From a virus: DNA of 50,435 nucleotides. The DNA is taken from IMG/VR virus record IMGVR_UViG_3300047997_000056, positions 1 through 50,435 of that record; one strand, written 5' to 3'. A program made the translations under genes and the position numbers. The notes under the pieces were generated by a model. It was not told where the DNA came from, did no database searches, and saw nothing but the letters and a program-made list of their open reading frames with translations. Numbering within the stretch: position 1 is the stretch's first letter; the number at the start of each line of letters is the position of its first letter. Below, in pieces: positions 1-5,898 of this stretch.

Positions 1-181
1 TATCACGGTATGATTTGTCTTCTTGTATCCCTTCTTTGGTTAGTATTTGTGTTGGTGTTGCATGTGGTCTGAACTCTTCACACTGTTGTATAATCTCTTG
101 TAGGACTGGTTGTGTGAGATTAGTATGAAAGTAGTTGCAGTTAGCAGCAGAGAACAGTTCAAGATTGGGATTTTTCTGCAT
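1..181 (-). CDS. Partial small protein, function unknown
   Basis: An open frame starts with ATG at 181 and runs off the left edge of the window without a stop, giving 60 residues. It begins MQKNPNLELFSAANCNYF and continues with a Gln/Thr-rich stretch. The start lies 23 bases inside the end of the upstream gene, the same overlap style as its neighbours, which supports translation. I do not recognise the family. The C-terminus lies outside the window. Confidence 0.55.
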   Translation of the reverse strand, partial: MQKNPNLELFSAANCNYFHTNLTQPVLQEIIQQCEEFRPHATPTQILTKEGIQEDKSYRD

Positions 182-368
182 ACAACTCTTCCATTTCTTT
201 CATATTAACATAGAAGATATCTTCTACATTGTCAGGGTCAATCCATTCAACAAACTCTTCTGCAACAGCAATAGCATCTTCTGAACGCTCTTTCGACATA
301 AGAAACTTGAAGCGACGTTCTCTATTCTTGAGAGTCTTGTCTACTTGAGTGAAGAAATCGTTATTCAT
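159..368 (-). CDS. Small charged protein, function unknown
   Basis: 69 residues, rich in Glu/Asp and Lys/Arg, with no membrane segment or cysteine motif. The N-terminal third is basic (KNRERRFKFLMSKER) and the C-terminal half is acidic. The start overlaps the stop of the upstream gene by 4 bases and its own end overlaps the next start, so it sits in a translationally coupled string. No recognised domain. Confidence 0.65.
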   Translation of the reverse strand: MNNDFFTQVDKTLKNRERRFKFLMSKERSEDAIAVAEEFVEWIDPDNVEDIFYVNMKEMEELYAEKSQS

Positions 369-583
369 TTGATAGTCAGGATGTTGGAGAGGTGATCGTA
401 GGTAACGAATTCTTGTTTGGTATTGAGTGCAAGTCTCAAACCTTTAGCAAACTCATTAGGAAACTTAGAGAAATAACGCCAGTATTTGTCTGGGTCAATG
501 TCGTTTGGAACTGGTTTGAATGTTGTTGATGTCAGTTGTTGGAGTTCAACTAATTCTTTGACATGATCGGAGATTAAATTCAC
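365..583 (-). CDS. Small protein, function unknown (GTG start)
   Basis: I place the start at GTG 583, not at the ATG at 646. GTG 583 forms a GTGA overlap with the stop of the upstream gene, and a GAGGT ribosome-binding site lies a few bases before it. The longer version would add a Thr/Ser-rich leader (MSTTTTSTST) read out of frame through the upstream gene. The resulting protein is 72 residues, soluble, and contains the segment DPDKYWRYFSKFPNEFAKGL. The family is not recognised. Confidence 0.65.
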   Translation of the reverse strand: MNLISDHVKELVELQQLTSTTFKPVPNDIDPDKYWRYFSKFPNEFAKGLRLALNTKQEFVTYDHLSNILTIK

Positions 584-810
584 TTGACGTAGACCTCGTT
601 GTTTTGTTCGATTGTGAGTGCTTGTGCTTGTTGTAGTAGTTGACACATATGTGCAACATGATCTACATCTTCATCATTTGGATTGAAATCATAAGACGTA
701 GACCAATCAGGTGTGCCGTCATCATGAGTATAAGCACCAAACATGTAACCATCATCTTCAATAGCAAAGACGTGTGGATAAGTAACAAGATAGAACTTGG
801 GACTAGTCAT
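580..810 (-). CDS. Small protein, function unknown
   Basis: 76 residues beginning MTSPKFYLVTYPHVFAIEDD, with a Tyr/Asp-rich middle and a Gln-rich end. It is the first gene downstream of a strong sigma-70-like promoter at 834-862, so it probably heads a transcription unit covering the genes down to the left edge. No domain recognised. Confidence 0.7.
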   Translation of the reverse strand: MTSPKFYLVTYPHVFAIEDDGYMFGAYTHDDGTPDWSTSYDFNPNDEDVDHVAHMCQLLQQAQALTIEQNNEVYVK

Positions 811-833
811 CGATCTGTGTGGTGGATGTGTTC

Positions 834-862
834 AGTATACTATGTATTGGGCAGGATGTCAA
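834..862 (-). promoter_or_regulatory. Sigma-70-type promoter
   Basis: On the minus strand there is a perfect -35 box TTGACA (857-862), a 17-base spacer and a -10 box TATACT (834-839). It sits 24 bases before the start at 810, and its -35 box overlaps the stop codon of the upstream gene. This matches the early or middle promoters that T4-like phages of cyanobacteria offer to host RNA polymerase. Confidence 0.8.
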
Positions 863-1326
863 CCCTTGTAACCTGCATTGCGGTAGAGATAACCGCCTGC
901 CCAGTCAGCATGTTCCATCATCATCTCACGCTCTTTGATGATGAGCATATTGAATCTTACACCCTTGGCAGGTGCTTTGATTGATGCTGGTTTGTATACT
1001 TCACCAGTCTTACGATCTACAAAAGCATGAACAGAACGTGAACCATTTGCATTCATCATGATCTTGTGATACTTTCTACCTGTATCAACTGTAAAATTAT
1101 AACCACAACGACCATCTTTCAAGTCATCAATACATGCTTGATGATATTCTTGCTTATCAGTTGCCATAAAGAACTCATGACGACGAATTGACTCGTTGAT
1201 GAAGTTTGAAACCAGTGCATCACACAACTCAAAGCAATACTTAGTGATATTGATTTGATTGGTGTTCTGTGCATCCTGCTGAGCACAGAAGTCAGAAAAC
1301 TCTTTGTTCAATGAAGTGGTGGTCAT
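859..1326 (-). CDS. Conserved-looking phage protein, function unknown
   Basis: I choose ATG 1326 (MTTTSLNKEF), giving 155 residues, over the upstream in-frame ATG at 1383, because the intervening DNA carries a promoter-like leader shared with the next gene upstream. The C-terminal 80 residues have a distinctive pattern: CGYNFTVDTGRKYHKI, then a Lys/Pro-rich APAKGVRFNML segment, then EHADWAGGYLYR. This resembles small early proteins I recall from T4-like cyanophages, but I cannot assign a role. No membrane segment or metal motif. Confidence 0.75.
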   Translation of the reverse strand: MTTTSLNKEFSDFCAQQDAQNTNQINITKYCFELCDALVSNFINESIRRHEFFMATDKQEYHQACIDDLKDGRCGYNFTVDTGRKYHKIMMNANGSRSVHAFVDRKTGEVYKPASIKAPAKGVRFNMLIIKEREMMMEHADWAGGYLYRNAGYKG

Positions 1327-1358
1327 GTGTTTTGTGCTGATGTGAATAGTATAGGGCA
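1327..1358 (-). promoter_or_regulatory. Leader shared with the one at 1613-1649
   Basis: The bases before the ATG at 1326 read GCCCTATACTATTCACATC, then AGCAC and CACATGACCAC. Almost the same string lies before the ATG at 1612. TATACT at 1348-1353 could be a -10 box, but no good -35 box lies 16-18 bases upstream. The conserved spacing to the start codon suggests a duplicated expression signal. Confidence 0.45.
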
Positions 1359-1360
1359 GA

Positions 1361-1612
1361 TTAGGCGTTGCGGACCTCACCACCGACCACTACGTCAGCT
1401 GGCACACGAGAGACAGTGTAGCGACGGATCTGCTGTGAGAATGGACGCCATGCCTCCACAGTCTCACCCACAATGCGATCATGCTGACGATCCATGCCCT
1501 TAGCAGTGGTGCATTTGCCACACTTGCGGAAATACACGATGGGGTGCTGGGGAGCATCAACAGTGTCGATCTCGATCTTGTAGAAGCAGTGCTTGACGAC
1601 TGTGGTGGTCAT
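1361..1612 (-). CDS. Small protein with one CxxC knuckle, function unknown
   Basis: 83 residues with KCGKCTTAKG near residue 31 (one CxxC knuckle, no second pair) and a basic Arg-rich second half. It starts MTTT, as does the next gene downstream, and both carry the same leader. A metal- or nucleic-acid-binding role is possible but not shown. It ends 35 bases before the start of the next gene. Confidence 0.65.
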   Translation of the reverse strand: MTTTVVKHCFYKIEIDTVDAPQHPIVYFRKCGKCTTAKGMDRQHDRIVGETVEAWRPFSQQIRRYTVSRVPADVVVGGEVRNA

Positions 1613-1649
1613 GTGGTGTGTCCCGTGCTGATGAATATAGTATAGGGCA
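1613..1649 (-). promoter_or_regulatory. Leader shared with the one at 1327-1358
   Basis: GCCCTATACTATATTCATC then AGCACGGGACAC lies directly before the ATG at 1612, matching the leader of the next gene downstream. TATACT occupies 1639-1644. It abuts the hairpin at 1645-1660, and no canonical -35 box is visible. Confidence 0.45.
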
Positions 1650-1660
1650 TTCGGATGCCC
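1645..1660 (-). terminator. Hairpin after a stop codon
   Basis: GGGCAT-CCGA-ATGCCC forms a perfect 6-bp stem with a 4-base loop, 24 bases after the stop of the gene ending at 1684. No U-run follows; a TATACT box follows instead. It could be a terminator, an RNA-processing site or an operator for the adjoining promoter. Confidence 0.45.
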
Positions 1661-1683
1661 TGTGGCGGTTCAGTGGACACTTG

Positions 1684-1875
1684 TCAGGCTGGTCTACGAA
1701 TGGGTCTGTCAAACAATTTCATCTGATAACCTTCCTTCAGTGCATGAATGATAATGTTATCGTATGAATGTGATCGTAGTGGGATGTGTCTATGAACTAA
1801 AAAGTCTTCACAGTCTTCTGCAATTGCCTCCTTAAGTTCATGTGGCATTCTGTCTAGAAATGAGCGATCAATCAT
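1684..1875 (-). CDS. Small protein, function unknown
   Basis: 63 residues with an amphipathic N-terminal half (DRMPHELKEAIAEDCEDFL) and a basic C-terminus ending FDRPIRRPA. A TTGCAA/TATAAT promoter lies 25 bases upstream and a hairpin follows the stop, so it may be expressed as its own short unit. No domain recognised. Confidence 0.65.
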   Translation of the reverse strand: MIDRSFLDRMPHELKEAIAEDCEDFLVHRHIPLRSHSYDNIIIHALKEGYQMKLFDRPIRRPA

Positions 1876-1899
1876 TGTGATAATGGTGTAACGTTTCTA

Positions 1900-1929
1900 A
1901 TTATAAGTCATGAATGCCTGACATTGCAA
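1900..1929 (-). promoter_or_regulatory. Sigma-70-type promoter
   Basis: On the minus strand, TTGCAA (1924-1929, 4 of 6 consensus) lies 18 bases before a perfect TATAAT (1900-1905). It lies between the stop at 1935 and the start at 1875. Confidence 0.6.
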
Positions 1930-1934
1930 TAATT

Positions 1935-2546
1935 TTATGATTTCTTCTTAAACTTACGTCGTCCTGATAGGTATTGGTAGTCTACACTACGTTGTTCATA
2001 TTTAATACCAGCAGCAATCAACTCATCGATCTTCAATGAACACTGCACACGTCGTTGTTTCTTACTATCAACCTTGGGATTGATCACATACAATGCACTC
2101 TTATCTTCTATCTCTTCTTTGAACACCTTACGTGATAGTTTTGTCTCTTGCTGTGCTTCCTTACTCTTGGTGATGCTCTTGATATATGATACGAAAGCAT
2201 CAATATTTTCTCTCTTCATCTTACCCCACAACACATCATAGTCTGATGGTGTGATATAAAACTCATACTCAGTATGAAATGTCTTGATATCACCTACTTG
2301 AACATATTGTCCTACAATAAGATTATATTCCTGATGCTCCATCTTCTTCTGGATATCACCACAACAAATAGTATTGCTACCAGTAGACTTCACACTACCA
2401 TTATAATCAACAACGATGCCATCAACTAAATCAAACTCATCAGTATATCCTCCACCCTTGAGCGCATCATACTCATCCTTAGTGTAACCAGTGCGCTTCT
2501 TGATTACATCACTCTCGTAAGAGTTACCATGTGCTTGAACTTCCAT
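1935..2546 (-). CDS. Possible PD-(D/E)XK-like nuclease; otherwise unknown
   Basis: 203 residues. It opens MEVQAHGNSYESDVIKKRTG, has acidic residues in DEFDLVDGIVVDYNG and a lysine in SVKSTGSNTICCGD (roughly residues 37-65). An acidic pair followed by x-Lys and a small, Cys-containing helix is loosely like restriction-endonuclease-fold proteins of phages. The ExK half-motif is SVK here, so catalysis is uncertain. The second half is Lys-rich and ends in FKKKS, which fits nucleic-acid binding. It is the largest unknown gene of the left part. The nuclease reading is inference. Confidence 0.65.
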   Translation of the reverse strand: MEVQAHGNSYESDVIKKRTGYTKDEYDALKGGGYTDEFDLVDGIVVDYNGSVKSTGSNTICCGDIQKKMEHQEYNLIVGQYVQVGDIKTFHTEYEFYITPSDYDVLWGKMKRENIDAFVSYIKSITKSKEAQQETKLSRKVFKEEIEDKSALYVINPKVDSKKQRRVQCSLKIDELIAAGIKYEQRSVDYQYLSGRRKFKKKS

Positions 2547-2734
2547 CAGGCAAACCCTTTTTTCTTCTTGTAGTCATGAACAACCACCACTTGATTAGTG
2601 ATGATAGAACTCCACCAATGATTTCTCACGAGTTCATAGTCATGAAACGTTCTGTTTCCAAGAGTGTAATAGTGTCTGTCGTAGAGTTTGTCACTTGTTT
2701 GAGTGAACCAGTCAGAATTAGTTGTTGGTGTCAT
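2546..2734 (-). CDS. Small Tyr/Trp/His-rich protein, function unknown
   Basis: 62 residues with the dense aromatic segment SDKLYDRHYYTLGNRTFHDY followed by HWWSSI and a C-terminal KKKK patch. Its stop shares a base with the next start, and it overlaps the upstream gene by 4 bases. It resembles short conserved cyanophage proteins I recall, none with a known role. Confidence 0.7.
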   Translation of the reverse strand: MTPTTNSDWFTQTSDKLYDRHYYTLGNRTFHDYELVRNHWWSSIITNQVVVVHDYKKKKGFA

Positions 2735-3009
2735 TGTTCAACAAATGATTTGAGTAGTGGCATAGCAGAGTATGCCGTAGTGTTACCTAAGTCTACTGGT
2801 TTGCCAGGACGTTTGTGGTTAATTGGGGCAATGTAACATTGTTTCTTTGTGTTGTAGAATCCCCAGATTGAGACGACAGGATCATTGGTGTAACTAAACC
2901 TAGCATGATTCCTAATCCAAATGCCAACGATGTTGGTCTTATGTTCTTGAACATAGTATGTGAAACCTTGTGGTGGTTGATGAGGGAAATCAGTTGGTAG
3001 TTCTGTCAT
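2731..3009 (-). CDS. Conserved-looking phage protein, function unknown
   Basis: 92 residues, Pro- and aromatic-rich, with VSIWGFYNTKKQCYIAP near the middle and TTAYSAMPLL near the end. The WGFYNTKK signature is one I associate with T4-like cyanophages, where the protein is unnamed. The start forms a TAATG overlap with the small gene upstream. Probably soluble. Confidence 0.75.
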   Translation of the reverse strand: MTELPTDFPHQPPQGFTYYVQEHKTNIVGIWIRNHARFSYTNDPVVSIWGFYNTKKQCYIAPINHKRPGKPVDLGNTTAYSAMPLLKSFVEQ

Positions 3010-3185
3010 TAAAGATCAGCATGGAGCATCTCATCAACAGTCATCTCAAGTTCTGCTGCTCGCAGTTCTAGTTCATCACAACATGTGTCATCATCATGTA
3101 GATCAATCATGTCAGTGTCAACAAAACTGAAGAGTTTGTCGAAGAGATCATTTACGAACTGTTTGTTGCTGGATTGTTGAGTCAT
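3009..3185 (-). CDS. 58-residue acidic protein, function unknown
   Basis: A frame from ATG 3185 to TAA 3009-3011 encodes 58 residues starting MTQQSSNKQFVNDLFDKLF. It is strongly acidic, with DLHDDDTCCDELELRAAELE in the middle. The stop overlaps the next ATG as TAATG. The composition, the overlap and the absence of any competing frame over most of its length support it as a real gene. The CC within an acidic helix is unusual, and no function is apparent. Confidence 0.7.
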   Translation of the reverse strand: MTQQSSNKQFVNDLFDKLFSFVDTDMIDLHDDDTCCDELELRAAELEMTVDEMLHADL

Positions 3186-3288
3186 AGTAGTTCATCATTT
3201 GAGTGTCACGCTGCGCTAAGAATAGCAGGTAACATGTGATAGCGACAAAGGCAAAGATGCCGCTCAGGAGATACTGTGTGATTCTCAT
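3148..3288 (-). CDS. 46-residue single-span membrane protein
   Basis: A frame from ATG 3288 to TGA 3148-3150 encodes 46 residues. MRITQ is followed by a hydrophobic stretch LLSGIFAFVAITCYLLFLA (about residues 7-25) and a polar, Gln-rich tail. The start overlaps the previous stop as ATGA. It overlaps the next gene by 38 bases. A membrane-inserted phage miniprotein is likely; its role is unknown. Confidence 0.6.
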   Translation of the reverse strand: MRITQYLLSGIFAFVAITCYLLFLAQRDTQMMNYYDSTIQQQTVRK

Positions 3289-3539
3289 CAAACTGCCATT
3301 GGAGCATACTCGGAGCGTGGCATCTGCTCTACGTTGTAGTTAGTTACCTCAGCACCGTTAGCAATACGCTCTGCCCACTCGTGCTTAGCGGTGAGCATGG
3401 TGACAGTGCTGTAGGACTTGAGACCGTTAGCATTCCAGGTGACACGCTTCTGGAAACGCTTGACGACAGTGCCAGACTCTTCAGCGATGAATGCTTCAGG
3501 AAAGAAGTCAACTGTGGTGACGAGTGTGGTGAGTTGCAT
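3288..3539 (-). CDS. Small protein, function unknown
   Basis: 83 residues, mixed beta/alpha character, starting MQLTTLVTTVDFFPEAF and ending MPRSEYAPMAV, with TWNANGLKSYSTVTML in the middle. GAGAG, 6 bases before the ATG, is a plausible ribosome-binding site. The stop is shared with the start of the small membrane protein downstream. Not recognised. Confidence 0.7.
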   Translation of the reverse strand: MQLTTLVTTVDFFPEAFIAEESGTVVKRFQKRVTWNANGLKSYSTVTMLTAKHEWAERIANGAEVTNYNVEQMPRSEYAPMAV

Positions 3540-3550
3540 GGGTGTCTCTC

Positions 3551-3565
3551 GATTACTTTGTAATC
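3551..3565 (-). terminator. Small hairpin overlapping a stop codon
   Basis: GATTAC-AAA-GTAATC is a perfect 6-bp stem whose 5' edge overlaps the TGA of the DUF4385-like gene. There is no U-run, so it may be a weak terminator or an RNA-stability element. Confidence 0.3.
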
Positions 3566-4079
3566 ATAGCAGCTTCCAAGCGGGTGTTGGGGGGTCTGGT
3601 AGACACTTCGACCACTGGCACTCAGCATCGCGCCATTGCTTTCGTGCTGACTTATAGATGGTATCGTTCGCAGCATCATCACGATACATCTTGAAGATTT
3701 TAGCAGATTCTGCGTAACAGCACGTCGCATGGTCCGTCTCTTGCGGACGAATCTTGCCATTTTTAGCGTATTTACGTCCAGAATGGTGATTTGCGTAGCG
3801 TCGTGCTCTTGTAAACCCCATTTCAAGGAACTTTCTGCACATGTCCATGCCAACAAAGTCCCCTTCAGACATATATTCGTAAAACTTGCGATGCAGAGTC
3901 TCCGCACTGACCTGTGCCTCCTCTGGAGTTTTAAAACGCCAGAAAAGACAGAGTTGTGCAGAATAGGGTTGAACTAGCAACACTCCTTGTTCGCCGCGGC
4001 CAATACGATAGAGATGACGCTTATCATTCTCTGTGAAGTCAAGTGACTTGTAGTCCAACGAATAATCAAACTCAATCAT
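3564..4079 (-). CDS. DUF4385-like protein
   Basis: From ATG 4079 the product is 171 residues, MIEFDYSLDYKSLDF and onward. Features that point to the DUF4385 family are RIGRGEQGVLLVQPY, WRFKTPEEA, FVGMDMCRKFLEMGFTRARR and YANHHSGRKY. The biochemical role of that family is not established; it occurs in bacteria and large phages. I reject the 13-residue longer start at 4118 because that DNA codes for the end of the gene at 4072-4233, giving a natural short overlap. The C-terminus carries Cys and Trp residues and ends PAWKLL. Confidence 0.75.
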   Translation of the reverse strand: MIEFDYSLDYKSLDFTENDKRHLYRIGRGEQGVLLVQPYSAQLCLFWRFKTPEEAQVSAETLHRKFYEYMSEGDFVGMDMCRKFLEMGFTRARRYANHHSGRKYAKNGKIRPQETDHATCCYAESAKIFKMYRDDAANDTIYKSARKQWRDAECQWSKCLPDPPTPAWKLL

Positions 4080-4233
4080 CAGTCTGCTTACGATTCTTGA
4101 TAGTGTGTGGTTTCTCAAACTTGAACTTCTTGTTCATTAGTTTGTTCTCATGTCTGATAGCATTGAGAAGATCATTACGATCTTCCCAACACCCGTAGTC
4201 AAATTCACCCTTGTCTCTTGTAGATTTCGTCAT
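4072..4233 (-). CDS. 53-residue basic protein, function unknown
   Basis: A frame from ATG 4233 to TGA 4072-4074 encodes MTKSTRDKGEFDYGCWEDRN and then a Lys-rich second half (NKKFKFEKPHTIKNRKQ). It overlaps the genes on both sides by a few bases (8 downstream, 29 upstream). The strongly basic tail suggests nucleic-acid contact, but no domain is recognised. Confidence 0.65.
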   Translation of the reverse strand: MTKSTRDKGEFDYGCWEDRNDLLNAIRHENKLMNKKFKFEKPHTIKNRKQTDD

Positions 4234-4363
4234 TGATCTTTTGATGTAGTTTTTGATGCTTCAGGGCAGGAAGATCAATCTGTTCTGCTTCAGCAATAGT
4301 ATACGTTGTTGTTCTTTCCAGAACAGTTCGTAGGTATACAAGTTCGTCAAGGTTGAGTTGCAT
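4205..4363 (-). CDS. 52-residue helical protein, function unknown
   Basis: ATG 4363 to TGA 4205-4207 encodes 52 residues starting MQLNLDELVYLRTVLERTTT. The charged heptad-like pattern and the length suggest a single helical hairpin. No clear Shine-Dalgarno sequence is seen. It overlaps the downstream gene by 29 bases. Confidence 0.6.
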   Translation of the reverse strand: MQLNLDELVYLRTVLERTTTYTIAEAEQIDLPALKHQKLHQKINDEIYKRQG

Positions 4364-4389
4364 TGTTCAGTATGTAATAAGTTGTGGTT

Positions 4390-4476
4390 CTAACGTTTGT
4401 GATTCCTTACTCCCCATGTCATCTCCATTGCTATTGTCAGCAATAGGATGAACACTAGGACGAAGATTGTGCTCAC
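4390..4476 (-). CDS. Candidate 28-residue membrane miniprotein (GTG start)
   Basis: GTG 4476 overlaps the upstream stop as GTGA, and the frame codes for 28 residues, almost all of residues 4-17 being hydrophobic (IFVLVFILLLTIAM), followed by a basic tail ending VRNHKR. The classical coupling overlap and the positive-inside tail favour this over the competing 40-residue frame 4367-4489, which has no recognisable character. Very short, so confidence is limited. Confidence 0.45.
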   Translation of the reverse strand: MSTIFVLVFILLLTIAMEMTWGVRNHKR

Positions 4477-4616
4477 TTTCCAACTCCATAGTCACCACCA
4501 TCCTCTGCATGTTTGCGTTCAGTTTCATGTAATGCTTTGAGTGCCTCTTCAACCTCAGGAGAATGTTCCCACTCCCACATGTCACCCTTCTCAGTGATTC
4601 TGCTCTTCGTGCTCAT
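4473..4616 (-). CDS. 47-residue acidic helical protein, function unknown
   Basis: ATG 4616 to TGA 4473-4475 encodes 47 residues: MSTKSRITEKGDMWEWEHSP, then a helical EVEEALKALHETERKHAED segment and a Gly-rich end. It overlaps the upstream gene by 26 bases. The composition is protein-like in this frame only. Confidence 0.6.
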   Translation of the reverse strand: MSTKSRITEKGDMWEWEHSPEVEEALKALHETERKHAEDGGDYGVGK

Positions 4617-4776
4617 TTACTTTCCTCAATGTGAAATAGTCGTCATGTGATTCAAAGTCAATCACAGTGTCAGTTGTCCATCCTAACTCCTCTAAGAGTT
4701 CATCTGGCAATGGTAACACGAGATCACCATTTTCGTCAACCTCAACCTGACTGTAGTATTTTGAATTGTTAGTCAC
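4591..4776 (-). CDS. AbrB/MazE-like swapped-hairpin protein
   Basis: From GTG 4776 the product is 61 residues. The core SQVEVDENGDLVLPLPDELL then LEELGWTTDTVIDFE and DDYFTLRKV follows the AbrB/MazE beta-hairpin pattern (V-x-ENGDLVLPLP-ELL--LGW---D---F). Members of this fold dimerise and bind DNA; no toxin partner is visible beside it, so it is more likely a phage regulator than an antitoxin. An ATG start at 4818 is also possible and would overlap the previous gene by 26 bases. I prefer GTG because GGGATGGA lies just upstream of it. Confidence 0.6.
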   Translation of the reverse strand: MTNNSKYYSQVEVDENGDLVLPLPDELLEELGWTTDTVIDFESHDDYFTLRKVNEHEEQNH

Positions 4777-4792
4777 AGTAATTCCATCCCAT

Positions 4793-5200
4793 TTAACTCG
4801 TCTGCGCTCCCAAGGCATCAAAATCATATCTGAGTTTGTAGTCTTTGGGGAGCATATTATATCTAGTAATGTGCTTCTCTGCGTGTTCAAAGCATTGAAA
4901 GTGACACACTTTGCTCTCACGCTTGTCATCAAGACGATAAGGAAATGTCTCCCATGGGAATAGTTTCTTATCGTATGATCTAACTGCTACGATATCAGAC
5001 TTCTTCTTTCCAGAAGTCTTCCCAGTCTTCTTGCGTGGCGGTGTTGATGTTAATGTTTTGAGATTCTCCTCTAGTTTCTGTTGAGGCGATGATTTCTTCG
5101 GCGTAGGTGCGGAGGACTTGGTTGAAGTCTTCTTCTGTGAAGTCGTTGAAGATACTTTCTTTGGGGTCGTTTTCGTCCCACGAGATTGTGAACGTGCCAT
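4793..5200 (-). CDS. Basic protein with Lys/Thr/Ser-rich N-terminal half
   Basis: 135 residues from ATG 5200 (MARSQSRG). The first 70 residues are a low-complexity Lys/Thr/Ser/Pro stretch. The second half is a compact, aromatic-rich region (KKLFPWETFPYRLDDKRESK, then HFQCFEHAEKHITRYNMLP). The C-terminal half looks like a conserved phage domain of unknown role. The N-terminal half lies out of frame over the acidic gene 4995-5225. No start codon was found between residue 1 and the compact domain, so I keep the long form, with some doubt about how much of the N-terminus is translated. Confidence 0.55.
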   Translation of the reverse strand: MARSQSRGTKTTPKKVSSTTSQKKTSTKSSAPTPKKSSPQQKLEENLKTLTSTPPRKKTGKTSGKKKSDIVAVRSYDKKLFPWETFPYRLDDKRESKVCHFQCFEHAEKHITRYNMLPKDYKLRYDFDALGAQTS

Positions 5201-5225
5201 CGTTTTCTTCTTTAACATCAATCAT
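4995..5225 (-). CDS. Acidic small protein, function unknown
   Basis: 76 residues, very acidic: MIDVKEENDGTFTISWDEND, then FNDFTEEDFNQVL and a C-terminal EDWEDFWKEEV. It overlaps the stop of the exported putative peptidase gene by 8 bases. It shares 206 bases out of frame with the next gene. Regular hydrophobic spacing suggests a folded domain, and I recall similar short acidic proteins in T4-like cyanophages. No function assigned. Confidence 0.65.
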   Translation of the reverse strand: MIDVKEENDGTFTISWDENDPKESIFNDFTEEDFNQVLRTYAEEIIASTETRGESQNININTATQEDWEDFWKEEV

Positions 5226-5898
5226 TAATGTAACCGTTTAACTCTAAGTATTTACGAGTCAAGGGAGTTGGTTCATATACTTCCCACATATTACCACCAG
5301 CACATGCAGCAAGAGCATTCATTGTCATGTTCTCAGTTCTACCTGCCCAACCTGCTTCTGCTTCCCATGCCACAACATTCTTAGGATAAGTGCGTTCTGC
5401 CATCACACGCCAGATGATAGGAACAGAGTCTTCAGGCATGATGATAGCAATTAAACTATTATCAATTGTGCCTGCCATACAATCTTGTGCAGCGTGCCAT
5501 CCTTCATGTCTCATCACCATCATGAGTGTGCTAGGATTGCCCATGTAATCCTTATTCAGGAAGAAGTTGTTGCTTACTGTGTGATAGACACCACGATGAC
5601 CTGATGGGAAATACTTTTCATCTGCAAGGAATACATTCACACCAATTTGATTGAGTGATGTAAGCATATTATGGAACTCACCAGTGACACCAGTGAATTC
5701 TTCAGTATTAGGATACTGTGATGAGATGTCAAGCATCGAGAATACTTTTACAACACCATCAGTGCATTCACCTAATAGCATACAACCCATGGCATCCATA
5801 GAGTTATATCCTTGTGTGATCTTACTATCATCAGCAAGTGCAACTTGTGCTGTGCTGAGTGATAATGCAGCAAATAGTGTAGGAAGAAATCGTTTCAT
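5218..5898 (-). CDS. Exported HExxH putative metallopeptidase
   Basis: 226 residues. MKRFLPTLFAALSLSTAQVA followed by LADD is a clear Sec signal peptide, with likely cleavage after ALA at residue 22. Residues 131-135 are HEGWH, a zinc-binding HExxH motif in a helix (MVMRHEGWHAAQDC); WEAEAGW near residues 178-184 could supply a third glutamate ligand. The mature protein would act in the periplasm or outside. Possible targets are peptidoglycan, envelope proteins or a superinfecting phage. Four cysteines (39, 45, 140, 199) may form disulfides. The exact family is not recognised. The start overlaps the downstream end of the next upstream gene by 4 bases. Confidence 0.7.
   Translation of the reverse strand: MKRFLPTLFAALSLSTAQVALADDSKITQGYNSMDAMGCMLLGECTDGVVKVFSMLDISSQYPNTEEFTGVTGEFHNMLTSLNQIGVNVFLADEKYFPSGHRGVYHTVSNNFFLNKDYMGNPSTLMMVMRHEGWHAAQDCMAGTIDNSLIAIIMPEDSVPIIWRVMAERTYPKNVVAWEAEAGWAGRTENMTMNALAACAGGNMWEVYEPTPLTRKYLELNGYIND

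Noticed and set aside
3344-3907. Minus-strand frame of 187 residues
   Set aside because: Lies out of frame over the DUF4385-like gene and the 83-residue gene; its translation has no domain-like pattern.
4367-4489. 40-residue frame starting MELESEHNLRPS
   Set aside because: Competes with the 28-residue membrane miniprotein, which has a GTGA coupling overlap; kept only as an alternative.
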